This document shows positions 1-7,458 of a stretch of 21,451 nucleotides of DNA, in pieces. The DNA is from a virus. The notes beneath the pieces were generated by a model. It ran no database searches, was not told the DNA's origin, and worked only from the letters and a program-made list of their open reading frames with translations. The stretch is from positions 1-21,451 of the IMG/VR virus record IMGVR_UViG_3300030385_001948; one strand, 5' to 3'. The position numbers were made by a program, and so were the translations under genes. Each line of letters opens with the position of its first letter. Position 1 is the stretch's first letter.

Positions 1-4
1 CAGG

Positions 5-25
5 CCCCGCCGCTCCGGTGCGGGG
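5..25 (-). terminator. GC-rich hairpin after the leftward operon's last visible gene
   Basis: CCCCGC (5-10) and GCGGGG (20-25) form a 6-bp stem with a 9-nt loop. It lies just past the TGA of the small gene at 29-133 in the leftward reading direction. This is where a terminator would be expected, but the window ends before any T-run could be seen, so it may be only a GC-rich inverted repeat. Confidence 0.25.
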
Positions 26-28
26 AGG

Positions 29-133
29 TCAACCATCGCCGCCGTCTCCATCGAGCACCACCACAGATCCCCGGCCGTTATCACGCATCTGCCGGATCTC
101 CGCCACGAGGTTGCTGTCGGGCGTATCAGCCAT
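29..133 (-). CDS. 34-aa hypothetical protein
   Basis: Small reading frame starting MADTPDSNLVAEIRQMRDNG and ending in a Gly/Asp-rich tail (DGDGGDG). Its ATG (131-133) overlaps the end of the upstream 222-aa gene by 8 bp, the ATG-N2-TGA type of overlap that often couples translation in phage operons. It has no recognisable domain. The support is position, high third-position GC and the overlap. It is the last gene of the leftward operon visible here, and the hairpin at 5-25 follows. It could also be non-coding sequence. Confidence 0.4.
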   Translation of the reverse strand: MADTPDSNLVAEIRQMRDNGRGSVVVLDGDGGDG

Positions 134-794
134 TGCGGTCCTCCAGGGCTCGGCGGCCGGCGCTTGCGAAGGCCTCGAATGCGTCCTTGTCGCCGTTGCA
201 GCAGTAGAAAACGAGAGGCTGCGGACCGTCCTGATGGGCCTCGTCGTAGCGAAGGCTGGCCGGTCCGACCGCCATGCCCGGAAACTTGAACGACACGATG
301 GCCTGCCGAACGATCAGGTGCCCGTCGACCTCCACGACATAAATGTGCTCCTTGAAATCGCCGGCTACGAAATCGATGGCGCCAAGGCGGCGCGCTGCGT
401 GCTGCTTCAGCTTTGTCAGGAATGCGTCGCCCGCTTCTCGCTTCCGTCGCTGCGTCTCCGTCCACTGTTCGTGACAGTGCGCGCAGCAGAACACGAGGCT
501 ATCCATAACCCCGACCACTCCGGAAACCGGCAACCCATCCTCGGAAAGGTTCTCCTCGTTGATGCGCATGCCGCAGCCGGAGCACTCGAACCACCAGCCT
601 TCCTCGACCATCACGCGGGCAGGGACACCCATCTCGGCGTACTGGTCCAGTCCGGGCGCACGATGGACAGACATGCCGCCGATCTCGCCGCCGTTGTATT
701 CGTTGGCGCCGGCCTTTCGGGCAGCGATATTGCTCTTGGCGAAGATCACGCCGCCGGTGCCTTCGTCTGTCTCCTGGACGATGAACGCCCTCAT
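126..794 (-). CDS. Hypothetical protein with two CxxC pairs, 222 aa
   Basis: Family not recognised. Two metal-ligand-like pairs, ECSGCG (about residues 71-76) and CCAHC (about 103-107), with HEQW just after the second, suggest one zinc-binding fold in the middle of the protein. The C-terminal part (about 130-200) alternates hydrophobic and charged residues, as in a mixed alpha/beta domain. The start ATG overlaps the TGA of the upstream 209-aa gene (ATGA, 791-794), so translation is probably coupled. Function is unknown; a DNA- or protein-binding role is only suggested by the zinc-like motif. Confidence 0.7.
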   Translation of the reverse strand: MRAFIVQETDEGTGGVIFAKSNIAARKAGANEYNGGEIGGMSVHRAPGLDQYAEMGVPARVMVEEGWWFECSGCGMRINEENLSEDGLPVSGVVGVMDSLVFCCAHCHEQWTETQRRKREAGDAFLTKLKQHAARRLGAIDFVAGDFKEHIYVVEVDGHLIVRQAIVSFKFPGMAVGPASLRYDEAHQDGPQPLVFYCCNGDKDAFEAFASAGRRALEDRNG

Positions 795-1420
795 GAGCCG
801 CCTCCCATCCGTGCGAGGGCGGCTAGTGCGTCGGCACAGTCGTGCATAAGGCGCTTGAACTTCTCAGACTGATCGGTGGCCCTATGCGGGTTGTTGATTG
901 ACTCCCGCAGCTTTGCGGCAAGCGTTATCAGGTTATCCCTGCCGTAGCCGGCCAGCGCCTCCCGCGTGTCGGGCGGGACCATCTCGCAGTCGCGGGCGGC
1001 GTCATCTTCGATCGCCCTGCGCATGGACTGCGCGTGAACGCCCGCGTTGTTCCTCATCCAGTCGATGACGGTCCTACTGCTCGCGCCGTGCTCAATCATG
1101 TCGCGGATGCCGAGGAACCCGACCCGCGCGACCCGCACCACCTCGGCAAGCCTCTCGACCTCCTGGTGCAGGGCGGCGGCCTCGGACTCGGCGGTCTCAA
1201 GCCGCTCGGCCACTGCGATGCCCTGGTTCCTGTAGGTTCGGTTTTGGTCGATCAGCGCGTTGATCGTCGCCTCCGCCTTCTCCGCCCGCTCGCGCAGGGT
1301 GCCGATGGTGGCGATGAGGGCGCGCACGTCGTCCCAGCGCTTACGCTTCGGCCCATCGGGGTCCGATACCATCGCGCGCAGTTCCTCGATGCGCGCGTCC
1401 GTCGCCGGCTCTATCGTCAT
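791..1420 (-). CDS. Hypothetical coiled-coil protein, 209 aa
   Basis: The start at 1420 (MTIEPATDARIEEL) is chosen over an upstream in-frame ATG at 1552. It has a good ribosome site (GAGAGG about 7 nt before the ATG) and forms an ATGA overlap with the 99-aa gene upstream. Residues about 35-100 are rich in Glu, Ala, Arg and Leu in heptad-like order (RERAEKAEATINALI, ETAESEAAALHQEVERL), which predicts a long coiled coil. The C-terminus (CADALAALARM) is also helical. This layout is common among phage accessory proteins. No catalytic motif is visible and the function is unknown. Confidence 0.7.
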   Translation of the reverse strand: MTIEPATDARIEELRAMVSDPDGPKRKRWDDVRALIATIGTLRERAEKAEATINALIDQNRTYRNQGIAVAERLETAESEAAALHQEVERLAEVVRVARVGFLGIRDMIEHGASSRTVIDWMRNNAGVHAQSMRRAIEDDAARDCEMVPPDTREALAGYGRDNLITLAAKLRESINNPHRATDQSEKFKRLMHDCADALAALARMGGGS

Positions 1421-1716
1421 ATCGCTACCTCTCGGAAGTCGCGCGGGCTCCGTCGCGCAATGCGCCTGCGATGCCGCTTCAATGGAAGATGCGTCGGGGG
1501 AAGGATCGTCACGATCCACTCCGATGCCGTGGACCACACCACCGGCAGCCATATCCCGGCATACGATATCGCGTGGATCTCGCAGCCATCGTCGGACGGG
1601 CGAAGATAGATGCGCCGGCCGGAGCGGATCAGGCGCACCATCGCGCGCAGGTCGTCCATCTCCAGGAGCAGGCCGTAACGCTCTCTTGCGCGGGTGATGG
1701 CGGGCGGCTCGGTCAT
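1417..1716 (-). CDS. Hypothetical protein, 99 aa
   Basis: The start is taken at MTEPPAITRARERYGLLLEM (1716), which overlaps the stop of the upstream gene by 4 bp; the longer upstream frame runs antisense-style through another gene and looks non-coding. The core alternates beta-like and basic segments (RLIRSGRRIYLRPSDDG, IWLPVVW). The C-terminus is strongly basic (HRRRIARRSPRDFREVAI), compatible with nucleic acid binding, but no family is recognised. Its last codons (GAGGTAGCGATATGA) double as the ribosome site and start of the next gene, so the EVAI ending may be dictated by that overlap. Confidence 0.6.
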   Translation of the reverse strand: MTEPPAITRARERYGLLLEMDDLRAMVRLIRSGRRIYLRPSDDGCEIHAISYAGIWLPVVWSTASEWIVTILPPTHLPLKRHRRRIARRSPRDFREVAI

Positions 1717-2246
1717 GCTGCCGTGTCCCGCGGGTCGCGCGCCATGCGGCCGGTTTCTTGCTGGAACTGCGTCAGAAGCGCAGACCATGCCGCCCGCTCT
1801 CGCGTGTTGCGTGCGTCGTCCAACTCGGTGCGTGACTGCACCTTCAGGACAAGCCGCAGCGCGCCGGCTATGTCGCCGCTGGCCGCTCTGACGGCGTTCG
1901 GGTATTCCTCCGCCAGCCAGCCACGAAAGTCGTCCTGCTCGCAGAGAATGCCGGCCTGCGCGCTGAGGCGGAGTTCGGTGAACTTGCGCCGGGGCTTCTC
2001 CGTCTCGGCAGGGGCAGACCGGCCGGAAGTGCTCGCGCCGCCGGGGTCGACCTGTCGCGCGACGGCCTTGGCGTCCAGAAGCGCCACCGCCACCCACTTC
2101 TCCTTGCCGGGCATCGGTGCGCCGAGCGTCGCCAGCACTTCCTCGGTCTGCTCGATCGGCACTTCCAGCACGATCTGCAGGGCACTCCGCGTCTTTACCA
2201 TGCGCCACTCGGTGAAGGTCGCGCGGATCACGGCGGGGGCGGTCAC
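1713..2246 (-). CDS. Hypothetical phage protein, 177 aa (GTG start)
   Basis: A GTG at 2244-2246 forms a GTGA overlap with the upstream gene's stop and gives a protein beginning (f)MTAPAVIRATFTEWRMVKTR. The ATG at 2201 is the alternative start. The N-terminal half (ALQIVLEVPIEQTEEVLATL, then a Lys/Trp stretch and VAVALLDAKA) looks like a compact alpha/beta domain. A Ser/Gly/Pro-rich linker follows, then a helical C-terminal part around RLSAQAGILCEQDDFRGWL. It resembles unnamed proteins of alphaproteobacterial phages, without a known function. Confidence 0.65.
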   Translation of the reverse strand: MTAPAVIRATFTEWRMVKTRSALQIVLEVPIEQTEEVLATLGAPMPGKEKWVAVALLDAKAVARQVDPGGASTSGRSAPAETEKPRRKFTELRLSAQAGILCEQDDFRGWLAEEYPNAVRAASGDIAGALRLVLKVQSRTELDDARNTRERAAWSALLTQFQQETGRMARDPRDTAA

Positions 2247-2563
2247 GACTGCGGCTCCAGGAGGGCGTCGCGAGCGACCTGCTCGTACCGCGCGATCCGC
2301 TTCCGCAGCCACGCTTCTTCGGGGCCGTTCATCGCGGCGGGCTGGTTCAGCATACCGCACCCATAGACGCCGATTTGCTCAAGCGCCGCTTCAAGGGCAG
2401 CGATACGGGCGCGTGCGATATCGGCGCGGACGTATTCGGTCCCGCGTTCCATCTCGCTATCTTCGGACCATCCGCCAACCCATGATCGCCGCATGCCGGG
2501 CAAGCTGGTGGACATTCCGTTCATGGTGGCGAAGATGCGTTCCGGTGCCGTGCTCTTGCTCAC
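2243..2563 (-). CDS. Ea22-like hypothetical phage protein, 106 aa
   Basis: The centre carries TEYVRADIARARIAALEAAL, a layout (EYVRADL followed by a short coiled coil) that recurs in many small early proteins of lambdoid and alphaproteobacterial phages, sometimes annotated Ea22-like. The N-terminus (MSKSTAPERIFATMNGM) resembles the usual start of these proteins. The ATG overlaps the upstream HNH gene's stop (ATGA, 2560-2563). The biochemical role of this family is not established. Confidence 0.65.
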   Translation of the reverse strand: MSKSTAPERIFATMNGMSTSLPGMRRSWVGGWSEDSEMERGTEYVRADIARARIAALEAALEQIGVYGCGMLNQPAAMNGPEEAWLRKRIARYEQVARDALLEPQS

Positions 2564-2904
2564 CGCTCAATCCTCCGTTCGACAGTCCCATTCATCCGTT
2601 TCCGCAGGTGCTTCGGGAACCCCGCGCTGCGTATGGTGCCCTTGGGCCGCTTCTCGCCGCGGTGCTTGGCGCCGGCCCGCAACGCCTTCGCCCATTCCCG
2701 CACGTCCACCGACGACTTCACGCGGTGACAGGTGCGGTGCGCCGGGGCGAGGTTGTCGTCCGTCTCACTGCCGAGCAGGGCGCGGGCAACCATGTGCTCC
2801 ACGTCCCACCGGCAACCCACCGGGCGCTTGCAGAGCCAGCACAGCCCACCGTGGGCGGCGAGGATCGCGGAGCGCTGGCGGGGCGTGAGGCGGCGGCGGG
2901 TCAT
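2560..2904 (-). CDS. HNH endonuclease family protein, 114 aa
   Basis: Small single-domain HNH nuclease. Visible motif: C22-x2-C25, then VEH (35-37), N51 in DDNLAPAH, and C59-H60 (RTCHRVKSS). This matches the zinc-stabilised HNH (His-Me finger) layout, which cuts DNA with one metal ion. The C-terminal 45 residues are very basic. Start and stop are coupled to the neighbours (TAATG with the upstream gene, ATGA with the downstream gene). Free-standing HNH proteins in phages act as homing nucleases, packaging cofactors or host-DNA nickases. Which applies here cannot be told. Confidence 0.85.
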   Translation of the reverse strand: MTRRRLTPRQRSAILAAHGGLCWLCKRPVGCRWDVEHMVARALLGSETDDNLAPAHRTCHRVKSSVDVREWAKALRAGAKHRGEKRPKGTIRSAGFPKHLRKRMNGTVERRIER

Positions 2905-3401
2905 TAAAACCCACGCGTCCGGTAGTCAGCGCCGTTGCGGATCTCCTCGTTGATCTCGCGATGACGCAGGCCGTGGCATGGCTCGCATAGCCACGTCACC
3001 TCCATGGGGCGGTAGTAGGACTCGTGGTGTGCATCGACGTGGGCGTTTGCGCCGCATCGCTCACAGATATCCGGGCGCACCAATCGTTTGGCGCGGATTG
3101 CATGCCCGACCATGACGTGAGCCCGTCGCTTGACCATGTTCCGGTCTCTCCAGAAGCGAGAGCGCTTGTTATCGTGCGCCCGCAGTTCCGGGTCCGTCTT
3201 CACCCGGTCCATACGCTTCTGGCGGAGTTCGACGCGATTCGGCTCGTCGGCTCTCGCCCGGTCATACGTCCGGTAATAGTCGATCCGCTCGGCGCGGTTC
3301 GCCCGCACCGCTGCCTTGTGGCACTCCTTGCAGCGCGACTTGACCCCGGCGTAGAACTGGTCTTGCGGCTTCTGCTCGCCGCAGAGCTTGCACGTCCACA
3401 T
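2904..3401 (-). CDS. HNH-like zinc-finger protein, 165 aa
   Basis: The N-terminal zinc ribbon is C4-x2-C7 with C24-x2-C27 (WTCKLCGEQK, RCKECHKA). A long basic helical middle (about 30-105) follows. The second metal module has C113-x2-C116, H125-H126 and C139-x2-C142-H143 (DICERCG, VDAHHESYY, WLCEPCHGLRH). The last module resembles degenerate HNH domains of phage proteins, where AHHESYY supplies the His pair. It probably binds DNA; nuclease activity is plausible but unproven. It sits between the SSB and HNH genes, with a TGATG overlap to ssb. Confidence 0.75.
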   Translation of the reverse strand: MWTCKLCGEQKPQDQFYAGVKSRCKECHKAAVRANRAERIDYYRTYDRARADEPNRVELRQKRMDRVKTDPELRAHDNKRSRFWRDRNMVKRRAHVMVGHAIRAKRLVRPDICERCGANAHVDAHHESYYRPMEVTWLCEPCHGLRHREINEEIRNGADYRTRGF

Positions 3402-3859
3402 CAGAAGGGGATGTCCGAGTCGAGGTCTTCGACCGGCGTTCCCCTGCGCCCCCCGCCACGCTGCTCGGTGCGCTCCTGCGTGCCGGTGTCGGCGTCACCG
3501 TCGTTCGACCTGCCGTCGAGCAACGTGATTTCGCCCCGGAACCGCGTCAGCACCACCTCGGTCGAGTACTTCTCGACGCCCGACTGGTCCTGCCATTTGC
3601 GGGTCTGCAACTGGCCCTCGATGTAGACCTTGCTGCCCTTCTTCAGGAACCGCTCGGCAATGTCCGCAAGGTTCGGGTTCATGATCGCGACCCGATGCCA
3701 CTCAACCCGCTCCTTCCGCTCGCCGCTGGACTTGTCGCGCCAGCTTTCGGATGTGGCGACGTTGAGGTTGGCGACCTTCTCCCCGCTGTTGAGGTGCCGA
3801 ATCTCAGGGTCGCGCCCGAGATTGCCCACGATGATGACCTTGTTGACGCTGCCGCTCAT
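3401..3859 (-). CDS. ssb: Single-stranded DNA-binding protein
   Basis: Clear SSB. The N-terminus (GSVNKVIIVGNLGRDPEIR) and the stretch through EWHRVAIMN, KGSKVYIEGQL and WQDQSG match the OB-fold of bacterial and phage SSB proteins over about residues 1-110. After a Gly/Arg linker it ends in the acidic tip DLDSDIPF, which in SSBs recruits replication and repair partners. Its 152 aa is normal length. It overlaps the ERF gene by ATGA, which fits a recombination module in which ERF anneals strands coated by SSB. It is probably made early from the leftward promoter. Confidence 0.95.
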   Translation of the reverse strand: MSGSVNKVIIVGNLGRDPEIRHLNSGEKVANLNVATSESWRDKSSGERKERVEWHRVAIMNPNLADIAERFLKKGSKVYIEGQLQTRKWQDQSGVEKYSTEVVLTRFRGEITLLDGRSNDGDADTGTQERTEQRGGGRRGTPVEDLDSDIPF

Positions 3860-4626
3860 GCTGCTGCCTTTCCGTTGTCGGGCGTCTGGTTTTCCAGCGC
3901 CGCGCGTGTGTCCTCGATGGTCGCTTTGATGCGCGTATAGAGGTTCGGCGCCTCACGCTGGCAGTTGGTCAGCGCGGCAGCGTTCAAGTCGGTCCAGCCG
4001 AGAAGTTCGTTCATGTTGCGAGACTGCTTGGCGCGCTTCCCCAACTCCGGCGCCCACGCATTCCAATCCGACCCGTTCGGAGTGGCGGGAACGTTCAGCC
4101 GGAAGGGCGCCGAGTACGGGAACTCGCCCGGCGCAGCCTTCGGGGCCGGCTGTTCGGTCACCGGCTTCATGGCAGTCTGTGTCTGCTTCTTCGGGGCTTC
4201 GTCCGCGTCCGCGTCGTGGTAGTCGCCAGTCGGGATGCGGAACAGGTTGAGCGCGAAATACTTCGTCGCCGCTGTCAGGCACTTGTTGGCCGCCTTGTCG
4301 TCGAAGCCGCCCTTGCTGTTCTTCGCGGCGCACATGCCGGAGAACACCGGGGAGGGCTCCAGCCGGTCGCCGGAGATGTGCGCGACGTGGAACTCGAACT
4401 CGATGACCATCACGGCGTCGCTGGCGAGCAGTTCCATCTTCCGCTGGTGCGGCACGATGACGAGCCCGTGCGTCGCCTGTAGCCGCTGGAGCGCGTGCGC
4501 GATATCGGCGGCGGTCGCGTATTCGTAGTTGTGAAAGGTGTTCTTGCCCTTCTTCTCGACTGCGCCGACCTCGCCCATGATTGCGGCGATTGCCCGGAGA
4601 ACCGGCTGCTCTGTCTGCTCGCTCAT
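3856..4626 (-). CDS. erf: ERF-family single-strand annealing protein, 256 aa
   Basis: The start at 4626 (MSEQTEQPVLRAIAAIMGEV) is favoured over an upstream ATG because it has an AGGTGG ribosome site and an ATGA overlap. The ERF signature is clear: VEKKGKNTFHNYEYATAADI near residue 25, GLVIVPHQRKMELL, a beta-rich core, then the conserved KAANKCLTAATKYFALNLFRIPTGD (about 115-140). ERF proteins are phage recombinases that form rings on single-stranded DNA and anneal complementary strands. A Pro/Gln linker leads to a C-terminal helical domain of unknown role. It is flanked by ssb and the coiled-coil gene, a typical recombination cluster. Confidence 0.93.
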   Translation of the reverse strand: MSEQTEQPVLRAIAAIMGEVGAVEKKGKNTFHNYEYATAADIAHALQRLQATHGLVIVPHQRKMELLASDAVMVIEFEFHVAHISGDRLEPSPVFSGMCAAKNSKGGFDDKAANKCLTAATKYFALNLFRIPTGDYHDADADEAPKKQTQTAMKPVTEQPAPKAAPGEFPYSAPFRLNVPATPNGSDWNAWAPELGKRAKQSRNMNELLGWTDLNAAALTNCQREAPNLYTRIKATIEDTRAALENQTPDNGKAAA

Positions 4627-5402
4627 ATCGCCACCTGCTTGGGTTCGACTTTCAGCCCGTCCACGTCGCGCTTCTCGGTGCGGGCAACCTCGTCGGCCAT
4701 GCGGGCGAGGAAGGCCGTCATGTCGTCGGGCCGATGCACCCAGATCCACCGGGCGAACTCCCACTTGTCCGTGATCGTCGGGACGTAGCGGGTGGTGGTG
4801 CTGACCGCGCGGCCGGCGAACCCCTTGGCCTGGGCGCGTTGCTTGCCCAGCTTCGTCGCTTCGGCTTCGGCGGCCTGCGCATCGGCAAGCTGCTTCTCCG
4901 CAGCCTCACGTTCAGCAAGGTTGGTGCGGTCCACCTCGCGCACGGCCTTCTGCGCCGCCTCACGCTGCCGGTCGGCTTCCGCGCGGGCCTCGTCTGCGAT
5001 ACGCTTCTGCTCGGCAGCCTTCTTGGCGAGGTGCGCCCCGATCAGCGCCTTCATGGTCTCGATGGCGCGAACGGCCTTGCCCTTCACCTTCTTCGTGTCG
5101 GCGACGAGCGGGGCGTACTTCTCTTGGACTGCCGCGGCCGCGTCGTCGTGCGGTCGCTTCTCCTCGACGCGACGCTCGTCGGCCCGGTCCTTCGCAGCCT
5201 GCATGAGGCGGAGGAGCGCGGCGGCATCGGCGGCCTGTTCGTCCGTCTCGATGGGCTTGCCGTCTGCCCATAGCGCGCATTCCTCGTATAGGTCGCCGAT
5301 CTCCTTTGCGGACAGGTCGAACGGCTCCGGCGGGGGCTGGTTCGCACCGACGACAGCGCGCGGGTTCTCGGCGGCCTCGTTGGCGAGCATGTGGGCGGTC
5401 AT
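4623..5402 (-). CDS. Coiled-coil phage protein next to ERF, 259 aa
   Basis: A long helical Ala/Glu/Lys/Arg-rich region (about residues 75-195, for example KKAAEQKRIADEARAEADRQ) predicts an extended coiled coil. It is followed by a small folded C-terminal part with RYVPTITDKWEFARWIWVHR and ending KVEPKQVAI. Proteins of this shape commonly sit beside ERF or RecT genes in phages and are presumed recombination or DNA-end-processing partners. No nuclease motif is visible, so the role rests on neighbourhood only. The gene is coupled to erf downstream and to the 100-aa gene upstream, both by ATGA. Confidence 0.75.
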   Translation of the reverse strand: MTAHMLANEAAENPRAVVGANQPPPEPFDLSAKEIGDLYEECALWADGKPIETDEQAADAAALLRLMQAAKDRADERRVEEKRPHDDAAAAVQEKYAPLVADTKKVKGKAVRAIETMKALIGAHLAKKAAEQKRIADEARAEADRQREAAQKAVREVDRTNLAEREAAEKQLADAQAAEAEATKLGKQRAQAKGFAGRAVSTTTRYVPTITDKWEFARWIWVHRPDDMTAFLARMADEVARTEKRDVDGLKVEPKQVAI

Positions 5403-5701
5403 GACTGCACCGGGGCAGTTTTGGCGGCCTCCTGGAAATGCCGGATCATTGCGCCCTCGTTGGCGCCACCGCCGATGATGCCGCCCATCGGGTTGATGAC
5501 CGCGATGTGGACGAACTTCTTCCCGGTCAGCTTCGCGCTGTAGCCGGGGACGCCCTCAACCTCTGTGGGGCTCCGGTTGAACTCGACTTCCCACTCGTCG
5601 GTCTCGGCTTTCCAAAGACCGCGGCCATCGAAGTCCGCTGCGCCGCGGGCCGTGGCCCACTCTGCGAACGCCATGAACAGTTCGCTGATTCCGTCGCTCA
5701 C
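5399..5701 (-). CDS. Hypothetical protein, copy 1 of a duplicated gene, 100 aa
   Basis: Starts MSDGISELFMAFAEWATARG and contains ETDEWEVEFNRS and a Gly-rich GGIIGGGANE stretch. About 80 of 100 residues are identical to the protein at 6816-7118, with no gaps, so the two are recent paralogs within one operon. No known domain is recognised. Conserved acidic and aromatic residues suggest a small folded alpha/beta protein. Coupled by ATGA to both neighbours. Keeping both copies with substitutions but no frameshifts implies both are used, or that the duplication is fairly young. Confidence 0.75.
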   Translation of the reverse strand: MSDGISELFMAFAEWATARGAADFDGRGLWKAETDEWEVEFNRSPTEVEGVPGYSAKLTGKKFVHIAVINPMGGIIGGGANEGAMIRHFQEAAKTAPVQS

Positions 5702-6003
5702 GCTGCCTTCCTCCCCTGCTTCCGCGCATCACGCGCCCTAAGTGCTGCCTCCAGCCGGTCCAGTGCCAGGCGGGCGAGGAATATCTCCGTGACCTTCGCC
5801 CGCGCCCAATCGCTCGCGTCCGTGTCGTCATCGACGTACGGGATCAGCGCATCGATCTTCTCCGCCATGCACCGGGCGTGGTGAGCGGCGACCGTCGCCA
5901 TCTGCTCCATCATCTGCGGGCGAGTGGGGGCGGGACGTACCAGCCAGCCCTTCGCAGCGAGGGCGTCGGCCATCTGCTGGTCGGTCATGGTCTCAGCGGT
6001 CAT
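5698..6003 (-). CDS. Hypothetical protein, 101 aa
   Basis: The start is at 6003 (MTAETMTDQQMADALAAKGW), where it makes an ATGA overlap with the upstream gene's stop; an in-frame ATG at 6045 would reach deep into that gene. The protein is helical: an N-terminal KGWLVRPAPTRPQMMEQM segment, a central AAHHARCMAEKIDALIPYVDD and a basic helical end (RDARKQGRKAA). No family recognised. Confidence 0.65.
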   Translation of the reverse strand: MTAETMTDQQMADALAAKGWLVRPAPTRPQMMEQMATVAAHHARCMAEKIDALIPYVDDDTDASDWARAKVTEIFLARLALDRLEAALRARDARKQGRKAA

Positions 6004-6245
6004 CGGTGCCCCCTTTGGCCGTACAGCATGCGGCGCGTTGCCCATGCCCGGCTCCGGATCTCGCGCATGACTTCCGGCGGCTTCGGCGCTGCCCTTTTGC
6101 GGGGCGCTTGGCCCGGCAGGAAACAGATGCCGTCATCAAGCCCGGACTCGTCGGGCTTGTGGTCGTGCACGAAAGTCGTTTCGGCGCCGCAGACCGGGCA
6201 GTGCGTGATCGCGGCGTTGTTCTCCATGTCCTGCTCGGGGGTCAT
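6000..6245 (-). CDS. Small CxxC protein, 81 aa
   Basis: Begins MTPEQDMENNAAITHCPVCG. The CPVCGAETTFVHDH stretch, two Cys followed by two His, could make a single zinc knuckle. The C-terminal half is basic and helical (EVMREIRSRAWATRRMLYG). An ATG seven codons in (6227) is an alternative start, but the first one gives an ATGA overlap with the Lar-like gene. No function can be assigned. Confidence 0.6.
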   Translation of the reverse strand: MTPEQDMENNAAITHCPVCGAETTFVHDHKPDESGLDDGICFLPGQAPRKRAAPKPPEVMREIRSRAWATRRMLYGQRGHR

Positions 6246-6610
6246 GGCTTGGCGTCCAGGAGGGCGCGGGCGCGGCGGAGGTCGCCGAGCGTGATCTTCG
6301 CGCCGTCGATGTTGTGAATGACTTCGCTGTCAGGCTGATGCTTGGAGTGCCGGTGCAAGGTCGCGTTCGCGTAGTTCTGAAACGGCCGCAGCGCCTCCTC
6401 CAGCGCCGCGATACGGGCGTCGGTGGCTCGCGCGTTCCAGGCGGCGACTACGCTTTCGTCCGTCCTATCCGAGTAGAAGCAGACCATCCCGCAATCCGCC
6501 GGGCCGTGGTGGATGACGGCATCCGTGTCTCCGTCGCTGGGCCAAAGCGCCTTACGAAACATCGCCGCTCCCCCGCAAAACGGGCACGGCTTCAATTCGG
6601 GCTCGCTCAT
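6242..6610 (-). CDS. Lar-like restriction alleviation domain protein, 122 aa
   Basis: The start at 6610 gives MSEPELKPCPFCGGAAMF and an ATGA overlap with the upstream gene. The N-terminal about 60 residues show the Lar-type pattern: LKPCPFCGG, a second Cys pair region (ADCGMVC), then VVAAWNAR. Founding members (Rac prophage Lar) ease type I restriction of incoming DNA by modulating the host enzyme; many phage relatives are untested. A second helical section (IAALEEALRPF to DLRRARALL) looks like the common tail of small alphaproteobacterial phage proteins, so this is a two-part protein. Anti-restriction function is an inference from family. Confidence 0.7.
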   Translation of the reverse strand: MSEPELKPCPFCGGAAMFRKALWPSDGDTDAVIHHGPADCGMVCFYSDRTDESVVAAWNARATDARIAALEEALRPFQNYANATLHRHSKHQPDSEVIHNIDGAKITLGDLRRARALLDAKP

Positions 6611-6819
6611 CTCCGCGCCTCCATGACCTGCTGCTGCCGGGTCGCCTCGGCGTCCATCGCCTGGAACCCAGCCACCCACATGCCGGCCGCGCCGGCCGCC
6701 AGGATCAGCACGAACAGGCACCCGAGCGCCGCCCGCTTGACCTGCGCACGCTCCCGGCGGTTGAGGCCCATGCGCTCCCAAAGGCCGGTGGCAGGGCCGG
6801 GGGTGTAGACGCCGGTCAT
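6607..6819 (-). CDS. Small single-pass membrane protein, 70 aa
   Basis: One predicted transmembrane helix at about residues 31-51 (ALGCLFVLILAAGAAGMWVA). A basic stretch before it (NRRERAQVKR) implies an N-in orientation by the positive-inside rule. A short polar tail ends in EARR. Both ends overlap neighbours by ATGA, which supports it as a real gene. Small membrane proteins in early phage operons sometimes act in superinfection exclusion, but nothing here shows that. Confidence 0.55.
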   Translation of the reverse strand: MTGVYTPGPATGLWERMGLNRRERAQVKRAALGCLFVLILAAGAAGMWVAGFQAMDAEATRQQQVMEARR

Positions 6820-7118
6820 GACTGCACCTGTGCGACGCTGGCAGCTTCCTTGAAGTGCCGGATCATCGCATCCTCGTTGGCGCCGCCGCCGATGATGCCG
6901 CCCGTCGGATTGATGAGTGCGATGTGAAATAACTTCTTACCGATCAGCTTCGCGCTGTATGGCGGGACGCCATCGACTTCGGCTCGGCTCCGGTTGAACT
7001 CGACTTCCCATTCGTCAGTCTCAGCCTTCCAGAGACCTGGGCCGTCGAAGTCGGCAACGCCGCGGGCATTGGCCCAGTCTGCGAACGCCATGAACAGTTC
7101 GCTGATACCGCCGTCCAT
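6816..7118 (-). CDS. Hypothetical protein, copy 2 of a duplicated gene, 100 aa
   Basis: Starts MDGGISELFMAFADWANARG and is about 80% identical, without gaps, to the product of 5399-5701. Differences are scattered (for example Thr to Asn, Met to Thr, Gly to Asp), while ETDEWEVEFNRS and GGIIGGGANE are unchanged. Longer upstream frames exist, but the ATG at 7118 makes a TGATG overlap with the next gene and matches the paralog's length. Between the copies lie four unrelated small genes, so this is a dispersed rather than directly tandem duplication. Function unknown. Confidence 0.75.
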   Translation of the reverse strand: MDGGISELFMAFADWANARGVADFDGPGLWKAETDEWEVEFNRSRAEVDGVPPYSAKLIGKKLFHIALINPTGGIIGGGANEDAMIRHFKEAASVAQVQS

Positions 7119-7405
7119 CACAGTGCCCTCCGCTGGTAAGCGTGCAGGTCCGCTTCGGCCTGCTTGGTGGCGTCGTAGGTGTTGGGGCGCGGCAGGCTGT
7201 CCGTCTGCCCGACGAAGTCGCTCAGCGCGTCCGACAGCGCGTCGCAAAGCTGGTCTCGCGCCGCGTCGAGCGTGTCCGTGTTCGTCGGCATCTTCCGCAG
7301 CTTGCGGATGTCGTCGGCCATGAGCGCGATAAGCTGCGCGGCCTTGGCGCAGTCTTGGCGCTCGCCGTCGAGCCCATCGTTGCGGAGTGGACTGTAGTGG
7401 TTCAT
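7118..7405 (-). CDS. Hypothetical protein, 95 aa
   Basis: The start at 7405 (MNHYSPLRNDGLDGERQDCA) has a good ribosome site (GGAGAG, 4 nt before the ATG). The middle is helical with Leu/Met/Asp-rich repeats (KAAQLIALMADDIRKLRKMP, LCDALSDALSDFVGQ), and the end is KQAEADLHAYQRR. No recognised domain. It is the first gene after the 172-bp gap containing a strong hairpin, so its translation starts afresh rather than by coupling. Confidence 0.65.
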   Translation of the reverse strand: MNHYSPLRNDGLDGERQDCAKAAQLIALMADDIRKLRKMPTNTDTLDAARDQLCDALSDALSDFVGQTDSLPRPNTYDATKQAEADLHAYQRRAL

Positions 7406-7458
7406 GCGTCTCTCCATTCGCATACCGCACGGTCACCGCAGTGGCCGTCTGGGATGCC

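Noticed and set aside
18-872. Long plus-strand frames opposite the leftward genes
   Set aside because: Typical antisense frames of a GC-rich genome. They are Arg/Ala/His-rich, lack ribosome sites and contradict the coupled minus-strand genes with recognised domains such as SSB and ERF further along.
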